Source of the DNA: Cryptomeria japonica
Taxonomy: Eukaryota > Streptophyta > Pinopsida > Cupressales > Cupressaceae
Assembly (NCBI RefSeq): GCF_030272615.1
Contig: NC_081414.1
Span: forward strand, 664,390,438-664,454,437
DNA length: 64,000 nt
Direction: 5' to 3'
Shown here: positions 11,771 to 22,493 of the stretch, piece by piece
How positions within the stretch are numbered: position 1 is the first letter of the stretch
Layout of the letters: each line of letters begins with the position of its first letter
The notes under the pieces: generated by a model
Told to the model about the DNA's origin: nothing
Databases searched by the model: none
The model's input: only the letters and a program-made list of their open reading frames with translations
Position numbers and translations under genes: made by a program

Positions 11771-14557
11771 ATGGTTGAAACCCGCCTTCAAAAATCTAGG
11801 AGAATAGCTAAAGAAGCTCAAGAATCCGCAAACATGAGTTCTTATGAGTATGACAATGATCTATTCTACAATCCTGAGCACACTACATTACCAGACATGA
11901 ATGTTTATAGAAACAATCCAAATGTGGAAAGCGCAAACACTATAAACAACAATACTACACACAATGACAATATGGACAACTTTTTAGTACATTCAGTAGA
12001 TGTGGAAGAATCCATTATGGACCCTCGCTTCAATCGATTGATTGAGGAAATAATGAGGAGAGATAGACAATACTTCTTACAAATGATGGCACAAAGTGAA
12101 GCCAAGATACCTCATGATTTTGACATGTCTCAAATAATGAAAAATCGACCTTTGCAACAAACTCACTCCAACATGGATCAAAGGAGGCCTAATAGTGGAG
12201 GAAATAGAGGACCACATCTTGTGCCTGAATCACCATCATCATTGTTTCAAAAACCAGAGGTCCCACATACACATGGTCAAGCATATGATACTCACCTTCG
12301 CAGACCATTATGGAAGTCTTATGCAGACAGATATGCTCAATCACATACTAATGCTAAGGATCAACCACCAAAACAATGGGATGTTCAAAGGCATGCTCAA
12401 AATTTGGACACAAGGAAACCTCATGTCAAATTTGGGGGCAATACAATGGAACATGACATGCCTGTAGAATATGGTATACATGCACAAAATAGATATGGTG
12501 TTCCTCAACATGAATCTATACCAAGTGCTCCATATATGCCGCATCAATATAGACCTCCTCCATATGAACATGTGTATGATCAATATCATCCATATATGCA
12601 ACAAGCTCCTCCTCAAATTGGTGTTTCAAACATGGGGTATGCTACAAGAAATCAATCTCCTCCTAAAAACAATTTGGAACAACAAATAAGAGATTTACAA
12701 AAGAAAATGGAGGACATGAGTACATCAAAACCAACATACACTATGAGAGATATATGTCCTTATCCCTTCGATAAGAGCATTCCAATGCCTCCATTTCCTG
12801 CACACTTTGTGACGCCAAAATTTGACAAGTATAGAGGGAAAGGAGACCCCAAGGTACACATAAGACAATTCTTCACAGCTTGCATTGATGTAGCGGCAGA
12901 AGAAACATACTTGATGAGGTTGTTCCCACAGAGCTTAGGCGATCAAGCTATGGAATGGTTTTCTCAATTACCTCTTGGTATTAAGTCATGGGGCGACTTA
13001 GCAGAGGCATTCATTCAGCATTTCTCTTACAATATAGAAACAGATGTCTCAGTTACTACCTTGTGCAATACGAAACAAAAGGAAGGAGAATCTTTCGCAA
13101 CATTTTTACAAAGATGGAGAAATTTAGCTAGCAGATGCTCTTGTGAAATTCCACAAAAACAAATGGTAGAAATGTTCACTCAAAACGTTAACAAGGATAT
13201 TGGCTATGATCTAAGGAAAGCTTGTTTGTCCACCTTCAAGGACGTCATCGAAAAGGGCTTAGCAACAGAAAAGGTCCTAATTGAACAAGGAGTCATCAAG
13301 CTATTCAAGGAAAACAAAGATGACTTTAAAGGAAAAGACAAGCCAAGATTTTGGAATAAAAACAAGAATACAGTCAATGATGGTGTTGTTGATGCCAACA
13401 CAGTGCGACCCAAATTCATCTTTTCAGGATCAAGTTTTACAAACAATCAAGTAAATACTCAAACAACTTCTAAATCACGAAGGAAGTACACTCAATTGGG
13501 AGAACCACTTGAGTCAGTTTTCAAGAAGCTTGTGGCAAACAAGGTAATCACAGTTCCAGATTTTCCTCCATATGAACCAAAGGTTAAGCCAAATTGGTGG
13601 AATGATGATGAGTATTGTGAGTTTCATAAGAGCAAGGGTCACAAGACAGGTAATTGCCATCGATTGAAAAACATTGTGCAAGATCTCATTGATAGAGGCG
13701 ACATTGAGATTGAGGGACATTCATCTAATCAAGAGCATGAGGTGTTTAAGGAACCATTCCCAAAACATGACAAAGGAAAAGGAAAAGTCACAGATGATCA
13801 AGCCAATTACACTAGAGCATCTTACAATTATGATTCTACTATCAATCACATCTCCATGGACAATCATATCTCTACTATTACCATCAAGAACAAAAATCCT
13901 GAGAATTCTTCTCAGAGACCCAAAATTGTCCTAAAAGGTGTGGGATCCTCGTCTGCATCTACCTCTGAATGTCATGTTACAACCCGTCGAGGTAAGATTA
14001 CATTGCCAGGTGCCTCCACTAAGAATACCAATCCTTTATCAATTAAGCCTGAGTACGACCTTGTAGAACAACTAGGGAAGACACCTGCGCTCATCTCTAT
14101 TCTTGAGCTCTTACGTATATCTCCTGCACATAAAGCTATCCTTGACAAAATCTTGAGAGATACTGCCGTCCCTACTGATCTGAACGTGGACCAGTTTCAA
14201 GCCATGGTGGGATACCTATCCGTTCCACACTCCCTCACATTCACAGAAGCTGATGACGCCTCCATAAGTCAGCCACATAATGCACCTCTACATGTTGAAG
14301 CCTTCATACATAAACATCGAATAAAGCAAGTCTTGATAGATGGAGGAGCAGGTCTTAATATTTGTACATTGAGCACCATCAGACAATTGGGATATTCTGA
14401 CAAAGCTGTGAATTCTACAAACCAAATCACCATTAAGGCTTATGATGATGAAGAGCGCTCGTCCAAGGGCACGGTCACCTTACCACTAAGAATAGGGCCA
14501 GTCACAAAGGATGTGGTTTGTCAAGTCATCTATATCTCACGTATAACGTATTGCTAG
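11771..14557 (+). CDS. gag-pro: E1 Gag-protease polyprotein (frame broken in protease)
   Basis: The first ATG gives [11 protein letters not shown], the same start as in E2. Residues 1-340 are a polar, Gln/His/Pro-rich region. Residues about 350-480 hold the retrotransposon Gag domain, with AMEWFSQLP and [14 protein letters not shown] zinc knuckle variant [14 protein letters not shown] lies near residue 615. Gag would form the particle and bind element RNA. Protease begins near residue 850, with the active-site motif [10 protein letters not shown] at about 857. The frame ends at 14557 because about 4 bp are missing near 14530 compared with E2, which reads through. The rest of protease continues in another frame from 14518. 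Confidence 0.88.
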   Translation: MVETRLQKSRRIAKEAQESANMSSYEYDNDLFYNPEHTTLPDMNVYRNNPNVESANTINNNTTHNDNMDNFLVHSVDVEESIMDPRFNRLIEEIMRRDRQYFLQMMAQSEAKIPHDFDMSQIMKNRPLQQTHSNMDQRRPNSGGNRGPHLVPESPSSLFQKPEVPHTHGQAYDTHLRRPLWKSYADRYAQSHTNAKDQPPKQWDVQRHAQNLDTRKPHVKFGGNTMEHDMPVEYGIHAQNRYGVPQHESIPSAPYMPHQYRPPPYEHVYDQYHPYMQQAPPQIGVSNMGYATRNQSPPKNNLEQQIRDLQKKMEDMSTSKPTYTMRDICPYPFDKSIPMPPFPAHFVTPKFDKYRGKGDPKVHIRQFFTACIDVAAEETYLMRLFPQSLGDQAMEWFSQLPLGIKSWGDLAEAFIQHFSYNIETDVSVTTLCNTKQKEGESFATFLQRWRNLASRCSCEIPQKQMVEMFTQNVNKDIGYDLRKACLSTFKDVIEKGLATEKVLIEQGVIKLFKENKDDFKGKDKPRFWNKNKNTVNDGVVDANTVRPKFIFSGSSFTNNQVNTQTTSKSRRKYTQLGEPLESVFKKLVANKVITVPDFPPYEPKVKPNWWNDDEYCEFHKSKGHKTGNCHRLKNIVQDLIDRGDIEIEGHSSNQEHEVFKEPFPKHDKGKGKVTDDQANYTRASYNYDSTINHISMDNHISTITIKNKNPENSSQRPKIVLKGVGSSSASTSECHVTTRRGKITLPGASTKNTNPLSIKPEYDLVEQLGKTPALISILELLRISPAHKAILDKILRDTAVPTDLNVDQFQAMVGYLSVPHSLTFTEADDASISQPHNAPLHVEAFIHKHRIKQVLIDGGAGLNICTLSTIRQLGYSDKAVNSTNQITIKAYDDEERSSKGTVTLPLRIGPVTKDVVCQVIYISRITYC

Positions 14558-16371
14558 GACGTCCGTGGATTCATGAAATGAGGGCAGTCCCATCAACATA
14601 CCATCAGTGCATTAAGTTTCCTCACAATGGAGCCGAGGTAACCGTCAATGGTGATCCAAATCCATTCATATATTGTAATAACTTGAGATCACATACTAAG
14701 ACTATCATTCCCAGTAACCGTGAGGCTACTCCCTCTTCGGCATATATTGACCCTGAGTCATTAAAACCCTCGACATCCAAACAAGGTGAACTTAGAGGTA
14801 AGTTTCAAGACAAAGGCATGGGAGAATACACTTTGAATCAAACAATGTTTTTACGACAAGTCATGACCTCTCCCAAGGAATATGGGAGGCCACATCCTAA
14901 CAAGCAAATCTCTATCATGATGCTCAAATGGGATCCTACCATCTTTCAAAAATGGGGTGAACTAGAAGAAGAAAATTTGTATAAAATGCTCTATAAGGAC
15001 GTTGAAGAGGACACACATGATCAGATTATTATACCCTGTGAGAACTATGGCAAAGGCTTCAAAATTCTGCAAAGATTCGGGTATGATGGAAAAAGCCCTC
15101 TCGGACTACGCAAAGAAGGTGTCATGGAGCCCCTACAACCTGAGCTAACTACAAGAAGAGAACGCTCCAAGGGGCTTGGTTTTCTAAATCCCAGACTACA
15201 AAATAAAAGAACAAAAGAGGTATGGCGAATTAAAGTTGCCGAAGTTCAACAAGAAGATTACTATTCCACAGATTCCAATGAGTGGGAATGGGGTTCAGAC
15301 AAATCCTCCAGTGACTATGAGCTCACTGAAACATTCAGAGAGCCAGATGAACCCACAGAGGAGGAGGAATTTTACAAAAAGTTCAGAGTTGGTCAAGAAC
15401 CAACCCATAAGGATCCCGCACAAGCTTCGTTTCAAGGTCCTAGGTCAAAATCACATAGGATGAGGACACCTGTCCCAGAAGGCTCTACTAGTGATGACAA
15501 TTTGGATTCGTTCACGATCGAAACTGATGAGGAGAGTGCCATCGATGACCTCGATGATTACCTTGACATACCTGAATATAACCACATCTTCACTCTTCGT
15601 CCAGCCAACTCGGAAAACACTAAAGACCTTCACCTTGTCCACCCCCAACTCATTGACTGGGATCATGAAGGACCAGCACAGTTTGATACATTTCAAAATG
15701 ACGAAGCTATTGTCGATTTTCTTGGCATTCGAGATGATCTTCCCCTTAGAGACCATAAAGTAGGATACGCCATAGAGCTTAATAACATGGCATACTTTGG
15801 TGAGGGTGTCGGGCCTTCTAGTCGCAAAAATATAAAAATAAAAACAAAACAAGGGTCTTATGGCGAAAACCACACTGCGGCGCTATCTGACTCTAAAAAA
15901 GTAAAAAGAAAGGACGTATCTGAGGGCGAAAACCTCTCTGAGGCGCCCGAAGATGGAAGGCTCGACATTCTCCCAGCATCATACGAGGAAAAATCATCCA
16001 TGTTGGTAGAGGAGACTATAAAGACAAACATTGGTACAGCAGAGGTTCCACACAACATATTTTTGGCTCAATCATTGACAGAGGCCGAGAGAGCAAAATT
16101 CATAAGCTTCTTTAAGGAACGACAAGTCAACTTTGCATGGTCTTACGCTGATATGCCTGGACTGGACCCGGATTTAGTAATGCATCATTTGACAGTCAAA
16201 CCAGGGGCAAAACCAGTAAAACAAAAATTAAGGAAAATGCACCCACAAGTGGCTTTATTAGTCAAGGTAGAGCTGGAGAAATTATTGGATGTCGGATTCA
16301 TACACCCAATTGATTATCCTGAATGGATTTCCAATTTAGTACCTGTCAGCAAACCGGATCGCAGCATCTGA
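14518..16371 (+). CDS. pol: E1 pol part 1: protease end, G-patch-like segment, linker, RT start
   Basis: This frame picks up the protease end ([20 protein letters not shown]). A G-patch-like segment follows at about residues 177-223: [17 protein letters not shown], later SKGLGF. Then comes an acidic linker containing two copies of a GGCGAAAACC motif (15862, 15925). The RT start has [20 protein letters not shown] and the conserved [10 protein letters not shown]. It stops at TGA 16369-16371, where E2 has AGA (Arg) before ICTDFRD, so this is a nonsense change private to E1. G-patches are RNA-binding and occur after protease in some retroviruses; a similar role here is inference. Confidence 0.85.
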   Translation: MSSHLYLTYNVLLGRPWIHEMRAVPSTYHQCIKFPHNGAEVTVNGDPNPFIYCNNLRSHTKTIIPSNREATPSSAYIDPESLKPSTSKQGELRGKFQDKGMGEYTLNQTMFLRQVMTSPKEYGRPHPNKQISIMMLKWDPTIFQKWGELEEENLYKMLYKDVEEDTHDQIIIPCENYGKGFKILQRFGYDGKSPLGLRKEGVMEPLQPELTTRRERSKGLGFLNPRLQNKRTKEVWRIKVAEVQQEDYYSTDSNEWEWGSDKSSSDYELTETFREPDEPTEEEEFYKKFRVGQEPTHKDPAQASFQGPRSKSHRMRTPVPEGSTSDDNLDSFTIETDEESAIDDLDDYLDIPEYNHIFTLRPANSENTKDLHLVHPQLIDWDHEGPAQFDTFQNDEAIVDFLGIRDDLPLRDHKVGYAIELNNMAYFGEGVGPSSRKNIKIKTKQGSYGENHTAALSDSKKVKRKDVSEGENLSEAPEDGRLDILPASYEEKSSMLVEETIKTNIGTAEVPHNIFLAQSLTEAERAKFISFFKERQVNFAWSYADMPGLDPDLVMHHLTVKPGAKPVKQKLRKMHPQVALLVKVELEKLLDVGFIHPIDYPEWISNLVPVSKPDRSI

Positions 16372-17283
16372 ATATGTACAGACTTCAGAGATATCAACAA
16401 GGCTTGTCCAAAGGACGATTTCCCATTACCAAACATTGACTTGATCGTTGATCTCACAGCAGGCCATGAAATGTTATCTTTAATGGACGGATTTTCTGGA
16501 TATAATCAAATCAGGATTGCACCTGAAGATCAACATAAGACATCATTCACTTGTCCATGGGGAACCTTCTGTTGGAATGTTATGCCCTTTGGGCTGAAAA
16601 ATGCAGGCGCCACTTATCAAAGAGCGATGACCACTATCTTTCATGATCTCATGCATGTAACGGTGGAAGATTATGTTGACGACCTTTTGGTTAAATCAAT
16701 AGACAGAGACACACACTTGGACATACTTTCAGTTGCTTTTGATCGGTTGGAAAAGTACAAGGTAAGATTAAACCCAAAGAAATGTGTCTTTGGAGTAACC
16801 TCCGGGAAGCTCCTAGGATTCATTGTGTCTAAAAGAGGAATAGAGGCTGATCCAGCAAAAGTCAAGGCTATCTTGGACATGCTGCCACCCAAGAATATCA
16901 GTCAACTTCGATCTTTACAAGGGAGACTCCAGTCCATACGAAGATTCATAGCACAACTTGCAGATAAGTGCAATCCTTTCCAACACCTGCTACACAAAAA
17001 CATCAAGTTCAAATGGGATGAGAACTGTCAACAGGCTTTTCAGGCGCTCAAAGACTATCTTTTGAACCCGCCAGTTTTGATGCCACCAATTCTAGATCAA
17101 CCATTGCTACTTTACATATCAGCTACTCCAACAGCATTGGGGGCACTCCTAGCACAGCAAATACCTGACGGCAAGGAAAAAGCGGTCTACTATATCAGTC
17201 GCACATTGGTGGGATATGAGCTGAACTACACACCAATTGAGCGTGCATGTCTCGCTGTGGTCTTCGCTTCACAAAAATTATGA
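16372..17283 (+). CDS. pol: E1 pol part 2: reverse transcriptase and RNase H
   Basis: Same frame after the 16369 stop. RT motifs in order: ICTDFRDINKACPKDDFPLP, SLMDGFSGYNQIRIAPED, MPFGLKNAGATYQR, and the catalytic YVDD at 16672-16683. LGFIVSKRGIEADPAKVKAI follows. RNase H begins near 17100 with LLLYISATPTALGALLAQQ. The enzyme copies element RNA into DNA in the particle. The frame ends at TGA 17281-17283 inside RNase H, after FASQKL. E2 has the same TGA, while the related E3 has TGC. Confidence 0.9.
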   Translation: MCTDFRDINKACPKDDFPLPNIDLIVDLTAGHEMLSLMDGFSGYNQIRIAPEDQHKTSFTCPWGTFCWNVMPFGLKNAGATYQRAMTTIFHDLMHVTVEDYVDDLLVKSIDRDTHLDILSVAFDRLEKYKVRLNPKKCVFGVTSGKLLGFIVSKRGIEADPAKVKAILDMLPPKNISQLRSLQGRLQSIRRFIAQLADKCNPFQHLLHKNIKFKWDENCQQAFQALKDYLLNPPVLMPPILDQPLLLYISATPTALGALLAQQIPDGKEKAVYYISRTLVGYELNYTPIERACLAVVFASQKL

Positions 17284-17937
17284 CATTATATGCTCACTCA
17301 CAAGACTAAGTTGATTGCCAGAATTGATCCACTAAAATATCTTCTCAACAAAGCTACACTTACTGGGCGGCTGGCCAAGTGGGTAATGATTTTGAGTGAA
17401 TTTGACATTGAATACGTGGACAGAAAAGCAATCAAAGGACAAGCCATTGCAGACCAATTGGCAGATGCTCCCATGATAGATGATGCTCCTCTACAGTCAG
17501 AATTTCCAGATGAGTCCATTCTAACAATATCACCTGCAAAGCCATGGCAATTATATTTTGACGGCTCATACACACAGCACGGGGCAGGAGCGGGTATACT
17601 CTTTATAACTCCTCAAGGTGATTCTATACCAAAGTCATACCGCTTATCATTTCCTTGCACCAACAATATAGCGGAATACGAGGCATTAACAACTGGGCTA
17701 AGAATTGCAGTTCAATGGAAGATCCAAGAACTTCGTGTTTTTGGGGATTCTCAACTTGTCATCCGTCAAGCAACTGATGATTACCAAACAAAAGATGAAA
17801 AGATAATGCCTTACAAACAACTGGTAGATGATCTGAAACAACACTTTGCAAAGATAGAGTTTGAGCAGATACCAAGAGAACAGAATCGCGCTGCTGATGC
17901 CATGGCTACAATTGCTTCGCTCATTGATCTACCGTAA
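17284..17937 (+). CDS. pol: E1 pol part 3: RNase H end and archaeal-type second RNase H
   Basis: After the TGA the frame continues HYMLTHKTKLIARIDPLKYL, the end of the first RNase H. A second RNase H then starts near 17550. Its carboxylates are visible in YFDGSYTQHGAGAG, NIAEYEALTTGL, VFGDSQLV and REQNRAADAMA. A duplicated, archaeal-type RNase H between RNase H and integrase is the hallmark of the Tat group of plant Ty3/gypsy elements. The frame stops at TAA 17935-17937, before integrase. Confidence 0.88.
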   Translation, partial: HYMLTHKTKLIARIDPLKYLLNKATLTGRLAKWVMILSEFDIEYVDRKAIKGQAIADQLADAPMIDDAPLQSEFPDESILTISPAKPWQLYFDGSYTQHGAGAGILFITPQGDSIPKSYRLSFPCTNNIAEYEALTTGLRIAVQWKIQELRVFGDSQLVIRQATDDYQTKDEKIMPYKQLVDDLKQHFAKIEFEQIPREQNRAADAMATIASLIDLP

Positions 17938-19293
17938 AATGAGACTTGCTATGAGTTCCTGGTAGAAAACCTGCTGATTCCTTCATATGAGATCACTCCT
18001 ACTGAAATGATATGTGTTGTTGGTCCTGAATCCCAGTTATATGGTTCCATATTCACATACCTTCGTGACAATATCTTACCTCCCGATCTATCGAACAACC
18101 AACGCCGCACTTTCATTCGCCAATCCTCCCGATACGTTATCCTAGCTGATATCCTATACCGACGAGGTCTAGATGGCACCCTTCTTAGATGTTTAGAGAG
18201 TGACGAAGCTCAGATTGCGTTACGAGAAGTGCATGAAGGGATATGTGGTCCGCATACTAGTGGTCCTACCTTGGCTAAGAAACTCATCAGGACTGGATAC
18301 TACTGGCCTACTATGGAAAAAGATGCATATCAGTTTGTCAAGAAGTGTAAGCAGTGTCAAATTCATGGAGACCTTATACATGCACCAGCACAGGAACTAC
18401 AACCACTTGCATCTCCTTGGCCCTTTTGTCAGTGGGGACTCGATCTCATAGGCAAGATTCACCCTCCTTCTTCCAATGGACATAAATTCATTATCACAGC
18501 CACAGAGTATTTCACAAAGTGGATTGAAGCCGTGCCTCTCACACAAGTTACTGGGAAACAAATCGCTACTTTCATCCTGAACTACATCATTTGCCGATAC
18601 GGGATTCCTACTTCCATTATTACTGATAACGGGCGTCCTTTCAAAAATCAGGATGTTCGTGAGCTCTGTGAGCACTTCCATATATCCCATCGTTTCTCCA
18701 CACCATATTATCCCCAAGGTAATGGCCAAGCTGAGGCGTCTAATAAAACAATTCTCAAAATCCTTAAAAAGACAGTCGACGACGCTGGCTGTAACTGGCA
18801 TATCCAACTCAATCCTGCACTTTGGGCCTACCGAACAAGTGTCCGCACACCTACAGGAGCTACACCCTACTCACTTGTCTACGGCGCTGAAGCCATCTTG
18901 TCTATTGAGGTCGAGCTACCTTCTTTACGGGTCTCCTTGAGAAACATAATCAACGATGAAGACTACAGGGTTTCTCGCTTACAAGAACTAGAACTGCTGG
19001 AGGAACGAAGGCACACTGCTTTTAATCATCTCAAGGCTTACCAACAACGAATGAGTCGCAGTTACAATCACAAAGTTAAGCCTCGCACATTTGAGGTAGG
19101 TGACTTAGTACTCAGACAGAACCCCAAGAATCAGCAAGACAGAGATAAGAAGGGCAAGTTCGAACCAAACTGGCTTGGTCCTTACATCATCACAGCAGTA
19201 TATGGATCTGGGGCATATCAGCTCTCAACTACAGAAGGTGAACCCTTGGAGGATCCTATCAACAACATGCACCTTCGCAGGTTCTACACATAG
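17938..19293 (+). CDS. pol: E1 pol part 4: integrase
   Basis: Same frame after the TAA, first Met at 18007. The zinc-binding region reads HEGICGPHTSGPTLAKKL and KCKQC. The catalytic D, D, E lie in WGLDLIGKI (about 18430), IITDNGRPF (about 18625) and PQGNGQAEASNK (about 18715). The C-terminal GPY module is FEPNWLGPYIITAVYGSGAY, ending HLRRFYT. No chromodomain follows, as expected for the Tat group. All catalytic residues look intact, so the stops upstream are what disable it. Confidence 0.9.
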   Translation, partial: NETCYEFLVENLLIPSYEITPTEMICVVGPESQLYGSIFTYLRDNILPPDLSNNQRRTFIRQSSRYVILADILYRRGLDGTLLRCLESDEAQIALREVHEGICGPHTSGPTLAKKLIRTGYYWPTMEKDAYQFVKKCKQCQIHGDLIHAPAQELQPLASPWPFCQWGLDLIGKIHPPSSNGHKFIITATEYFTKWIEAVPLTQVTGKQIATFILNYIICRYGIPTSIITDNGRPFKNQDVRELCEHFHISHRFSTPYYPQGNGQAEASNKTILKILKKTVDDAGCNWHIQLNPALWAYRTSVRTPTGATPYSLVYGAEAILSIEVELPSLRVSLRNIINDEDYRVSRLQELELLEERRHTAFNHLKAYQQRMSRSYNHKVKPRTFEVGDLVLRQNPKNQQDRDKKGKFEPNWLGPYIITAVYGSGAYQLSTTEGEPLEDPINNMHLRRFYT

Positions 19294-21010
19294 CTTTTCA
19301 GAGCATCTTAACGCAAAAATACAAAAAAATCAAAAAATTTCAAAAATACAAAAAAAAATTATAAAACAAAAAAAATCGTTACATGGTGAAAACCTGGCCA
19401 ACAGGCACCTTGTGACAACAAAAAAATTGAAAAATCCAAAAAAGTAAAGAGAAATAATTTCGTCCAACGGTGAAAACCACTTCGGTGGTGCCCTGGGCAA
19501 GTACCATGGTGAAAACTGGGTCACCAACACCATGCGTAGGGACTTTGCTCCTCCCTCCTTCAGGATTCACTTTCATCCTTTCACTTTGCACACACTCACA
19601 ACTTATTCGCTCACAATAAACTTACCCATTCCCATCATGGCTTGTTATTGATCTACCTAAGATTGGTTAGCCATCCATAACCCTCCCTTTTCACTCCCTT
19701 TCCATCCATAATAAATCAGATCCTATCTGTGGCTAAGGCAAAATCCTACGTCTAGTGATGGGTGTGGAACTGAGAACATCACATGTTTCGAGGAGTACAG
19801 TTTCTTCCAGCTTCCTTCAGTCTATTCGCGCACAATCCGCAATAAAGCAACATTTGCATCACAGATCCGCAATAAAGTTTCATCTTCTCCGCAATAAAGT
19901 ATCAGTTTCATGGATTCAGTCAGTTTCAGATAAGACACAGCAGCAACAATGGGCTTCAACAAATCAAATCTTTCAACAGACTCAGACAACATATGGTTCA
20001 GTGCTATCTATCCTTTTTGTGAAAGTGAACATTGTGACCACAATCGAATAAGACTTAAACAAGTGACAAGAGACACTAAACTTGAGGACTACAGTGGATG
20101 TTGGTGTCGAGTCTTGGTTTTCTTTTGATTTCATCTTTTTTTGGTGACATGTCTTTTAGCTTTTCCGGGATGTCTCTGACTAGAGCTTCTATCTCCAGGA
20201 TGTCTTTGACTAGAAAGGCGAGGATGGGGTATCGTCACCTATTTGTATTTGCTGTCTGTGAATTGTCTCTTAGTAATGCTATGACTTGTCCAAGGATATG
20301 AGGACACTGTGAGTCTAGTGTGAACTGGGGCATTCCTTGTTTGTGACTATCTTATCTCCATGCAAACAGGTACAATGACTTTCTGGGTCGAACATATGCC
20401 TCGATTGTCATAACCTATTTTGCCATAATAAAGCTCAATGATGATAACGCACAAGAAGCTCTTTCACTTTCATATCTTCTGTCTTTCATCCCCCCTTTCT
20501 TGATTGACTTCCACCATCCTTCTCGAGTCTGTGTAGTCTGCTATCACATGACTGAGTATAATGACACACCAAAAACATTTGCATTTCATGTAGCTGCACC
20601 TACATTACCACATATAAGAATTTCATACACACATATAGATATCACAACTGCGTCACATCCTGCACACAACACCTGTTAGCACAATTTACATTTGCATTAT
20701 CATATTCATCTGCATGACATACATTCACATTTTCATCCTGCATACACATATAAAACAAAAAAAAATATAAAAAAAAATATTGCATTGCATCATATACATA
20801 TTTGCATCCATATCATAAGCATCACATAAGAACATCTCATCACATAAGGTACACATGCATATAGCTGCCGCAAAAATGGATCATCTCTTATATATAATCA
20901 AAAGTGTCATGATACAATGATGTCAAAAGAATCATATGGCTACAAAATCACCCGCAGGTGTCTACAATACAAAAATGGTACAATACTGATACATAGGGAG
21001 CCCTCTAAGG
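19294..21010. other. E1 3' noncoding region between pol and the antisense gene
   Basis: No gene is seen. It holds three GGTGAAAAC units (19385-19532), three TCCGCAATAAAG repeats near 19833-19895, and a duplicated GGATGTCT-TGACTAGA motif near 20167-20212. A long AT-rich tract around 20560-20920 lies downstream of the antisense PMD gene. Most of it is collinear with E2 32957-34696 in reverse. Confidence 0.7.
19385..19532 (+). repeat. Three GGTGAAAAC stem-loop-like units
   Basis: Units at 19385, 19469 and 19508 share GGTGAAAAC followed 10-15 bases later by GGCACC, GGTGCC or AACACC. Each can pair its GGTG with the CACC-type end or fold its middle. The same motif occurs in E2 (34433-34590), E3 (45010-45075), and inside the pol linker of all three. 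Confidence 0.7.
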
Positions 21011-21571
21011 CTATGATGAACTCCCTCCCTCAGAGCCGCCTGGCCTCGATGGAGTTTGAGCCCTAGAAGGACCCACCCCAAGATCAACTCTCCTGGCCCC
21101 TGTGTCCCCTATAGCCACCCCTCGTGTCGTCCTATCCAGACAGAGGAACCCACTGATAACTCCTGCCAACACTGTTGGTAGTGCTAATCCTGTCCATGTC
21201 ATGGTATCCCATGCCACATGTCCCACCCTCATCCCTAGTCCTGGATCCTAGAACACTCATCTCAGTGCATCCCTATCTCCATCTCGATCATAGGGTACTA
21301 ACTCCCCATCGATCGGTATCCGCAGAATCCTGTATACATCCTCCAAGGTGACTGTCATCTCACCCATCGGCAAATGCAAACTACAAGTCTCTGAGTGCCA
21401 TCTCTCAGCCAGTGCAGTCAACAATCCCATGTTCACCCTAAACTCAGGCACATACAGAATGTATCTCAATCCCATAACCTCAATCACGGCTCGGTCCTCA
21501 AGTGTCAACTCAGGTCGCAATCTCTGTGTCGACGATAATCTCTCCCATGACTCTAGCATCGGCAAATACTC
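21011..21571 (-). pseudogene. E1 antisense Plant Mobile Domain gene, exon 2 (internally deleted)
   Basis: On the minus strand the exon follows an acceptor GACTGCAG and starts GAG TAT TTG CCG. It carries the PMD N-terminal signature LLTALAERWHSETC, LHLPMGEMTVTLEDVYRIL and RIPIDGEL. PMD is found in plant nuclear proteins of the MAIN/MAIL1 type and in transposon cargo genes. Stops lie near 21255. After DTMTWTGLAL and SGFLCLDRTTRG the frame jumps to the C-terminal tail GPSRAQTPSRPGGSEGGSSS. About 1.4 kb present in E2 (middle and end of PMD plus coiled coil) is missing. Confidence 0.85.
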
Positions 21572-22081
21572 CTGCAGTCAAGCAAATCAATCATGTCAGT
21601 CATGGTGGCAGTCACTGTTTATCAAAAAATGCTACTAGCTACCTAAATGCAGATGGTTATCTATCCTAGTGACACTCACTGTTCATCACAAAGTGTTGCT
21701 ATTTATCCTAGTGGTACTCACTGTTCATCACAAAGTACTACGTGTGTGACACTCCCTGTTCATCACAAAGTGTTACTCACATTCGCACTCCCTGTTCATC
21801 ACAAAGTGCTGCCTATCTTGGTGCTCCCTATTCATCACAAAGTTCCTTGATCTATCCTAGTCTTCCTAGAGGACCTTCTTGAGTGTATCCTCTCAACAGC
21901 TTATCCAATCGACAGCGTATGTTCATCACAGAACTGCCGATTTGACCTAGAAGATGCAAATTCATACTTTTCAAACGCAAACGTGCTTACATGACATAAA
22001 CGTGCATTTATTACATTGCCTAGCATGCATTAATGACAAAATTAAATGCATCAAAGTACAAGGAGGTTTTGTGGTACTTAC
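21572..22081 (-). other. Putative intron of the E1 antisense PMD gene
   Basis: Minus-strand donor CCA|GTAAGTACC at 22081-22080 and acceptor TGCAG|GAG at 21572. Both sites and the phase (0) are conserved in E2 and, more distantly, in E4. The intron contains the hairpin array. Because it is antisense to the retroelement transcript, it would not be spliced from the genomic RNA. Confidence 0.7.
21607..21846 (-). repeat. Hairpin array in the E1 PMD intron, 6 units
   Basis: Minus-strand units of 25 nt have a 5-bp stem around the loop TTGTGATGAACAGNG. Clear units are 21672-21696 (stem ACACT/AGTGT), 21714-21738 (GTACT/AGTAC), 21749-21773 (ACACT/AGTGT) and 21785-21809 (GCACT/AGTGC). Imperfect units sit at 21607-21633 and 21821-21845. 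Stem bases differ between units but stay paired. Confidence 0.85.
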
Positions 22082-22148
22082 TGGCTCTCCTGCCTCTGCT
22101 GGCCTCTAAAATCGATGAACACGGTCGAATCTATGCACGAAAGCCATC
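22082..22148 (-). pseudogene. E1 antisense PMD gene, putative exon 1
   Basis: An ATG at 22148-22146 (minus) begins a short frame. Read back from the donor in phase 0 the peptide contains HRFDRVHRF and, after a stop, RPAEAGEP. This matches E2 (HRFNRIRRYQWPAEAGES) and E4 (HRFERQRRH). The ATG is out of phase by one base in E1, so the exon is decayed or its true start differs. Confidence 0.55.
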
Positions 22149-22240
22149 GCTGCTAACTGTTGCTGCTTTATTTTCGCTTTGCACTATGCTCTTGTGATGG
22201 TGTAGATGACAATGAGGATGTATTTTCCCCCGTGGTCTAT

Positions 22241-22246
22241 CTTATA
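22241..22246 (-). promoter_or_regulatory. TATA-like box upstream of the E1 antisense gene
   Basis: Minus-strand TATAAG lies about 95 bp before the exon 1 ATG and is conserved at the same place in E2 (30049). E4 has TATATATAG about 75 bp before its exon 1. These suggest a dedicated antisense promoter rather than read-through from the LTR. Confidence 0.5.
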
Positions 22247-22477
22247 GACTATCCCTAGCCCTCGCTTTCGTTTCCCGAGTCAGTCTTCTTTATCCCGTGA
22301 CTTTGTCACTTTATCCGGTCAGTCCATTCTAGCCTTTCTTTCTTATCGAGAGATTGTCTGCAATCTTTTCAGACATTTTCATCCAATCTCTCGAGGGGGC
22401 ATATCATTCCCATTCTGGGGCAATTCTGTATCAGTTCATCTTATCTTCTTTGAAACAACGCGACAAGCCGCATTGTC

Positions 22478-22493
22478 TCAAAGAGGGGCAAAA
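22478..22493 (+). other. E1 polypurine tract
   Basis: CTCAAAGAGGGGCAAAA directly precedes the TG of the 3' LTR and primes plus-strand synthesis in this class. The same tract is next to the E2 LTR (29779-29794, reversed) and the E4 LTR (59474-59488, reversed). Confidence 0.9.

Noticed and set aside
11079-11807. Several overlapping open frames just upstream of E1 gag
   Set aside because: They have no domain motif, overlap in three frames, and in E2 the corresponding frames differ or are interrupted by the array. Treated as leader.
15451-15873. 140-codon minus-strand frame opposite the pol linker, present in E1 and E2
   Set aside because: It is a shadow of the acidic linker; its hydrophobic composition follows from antisense reading of Asp/Glu codons.
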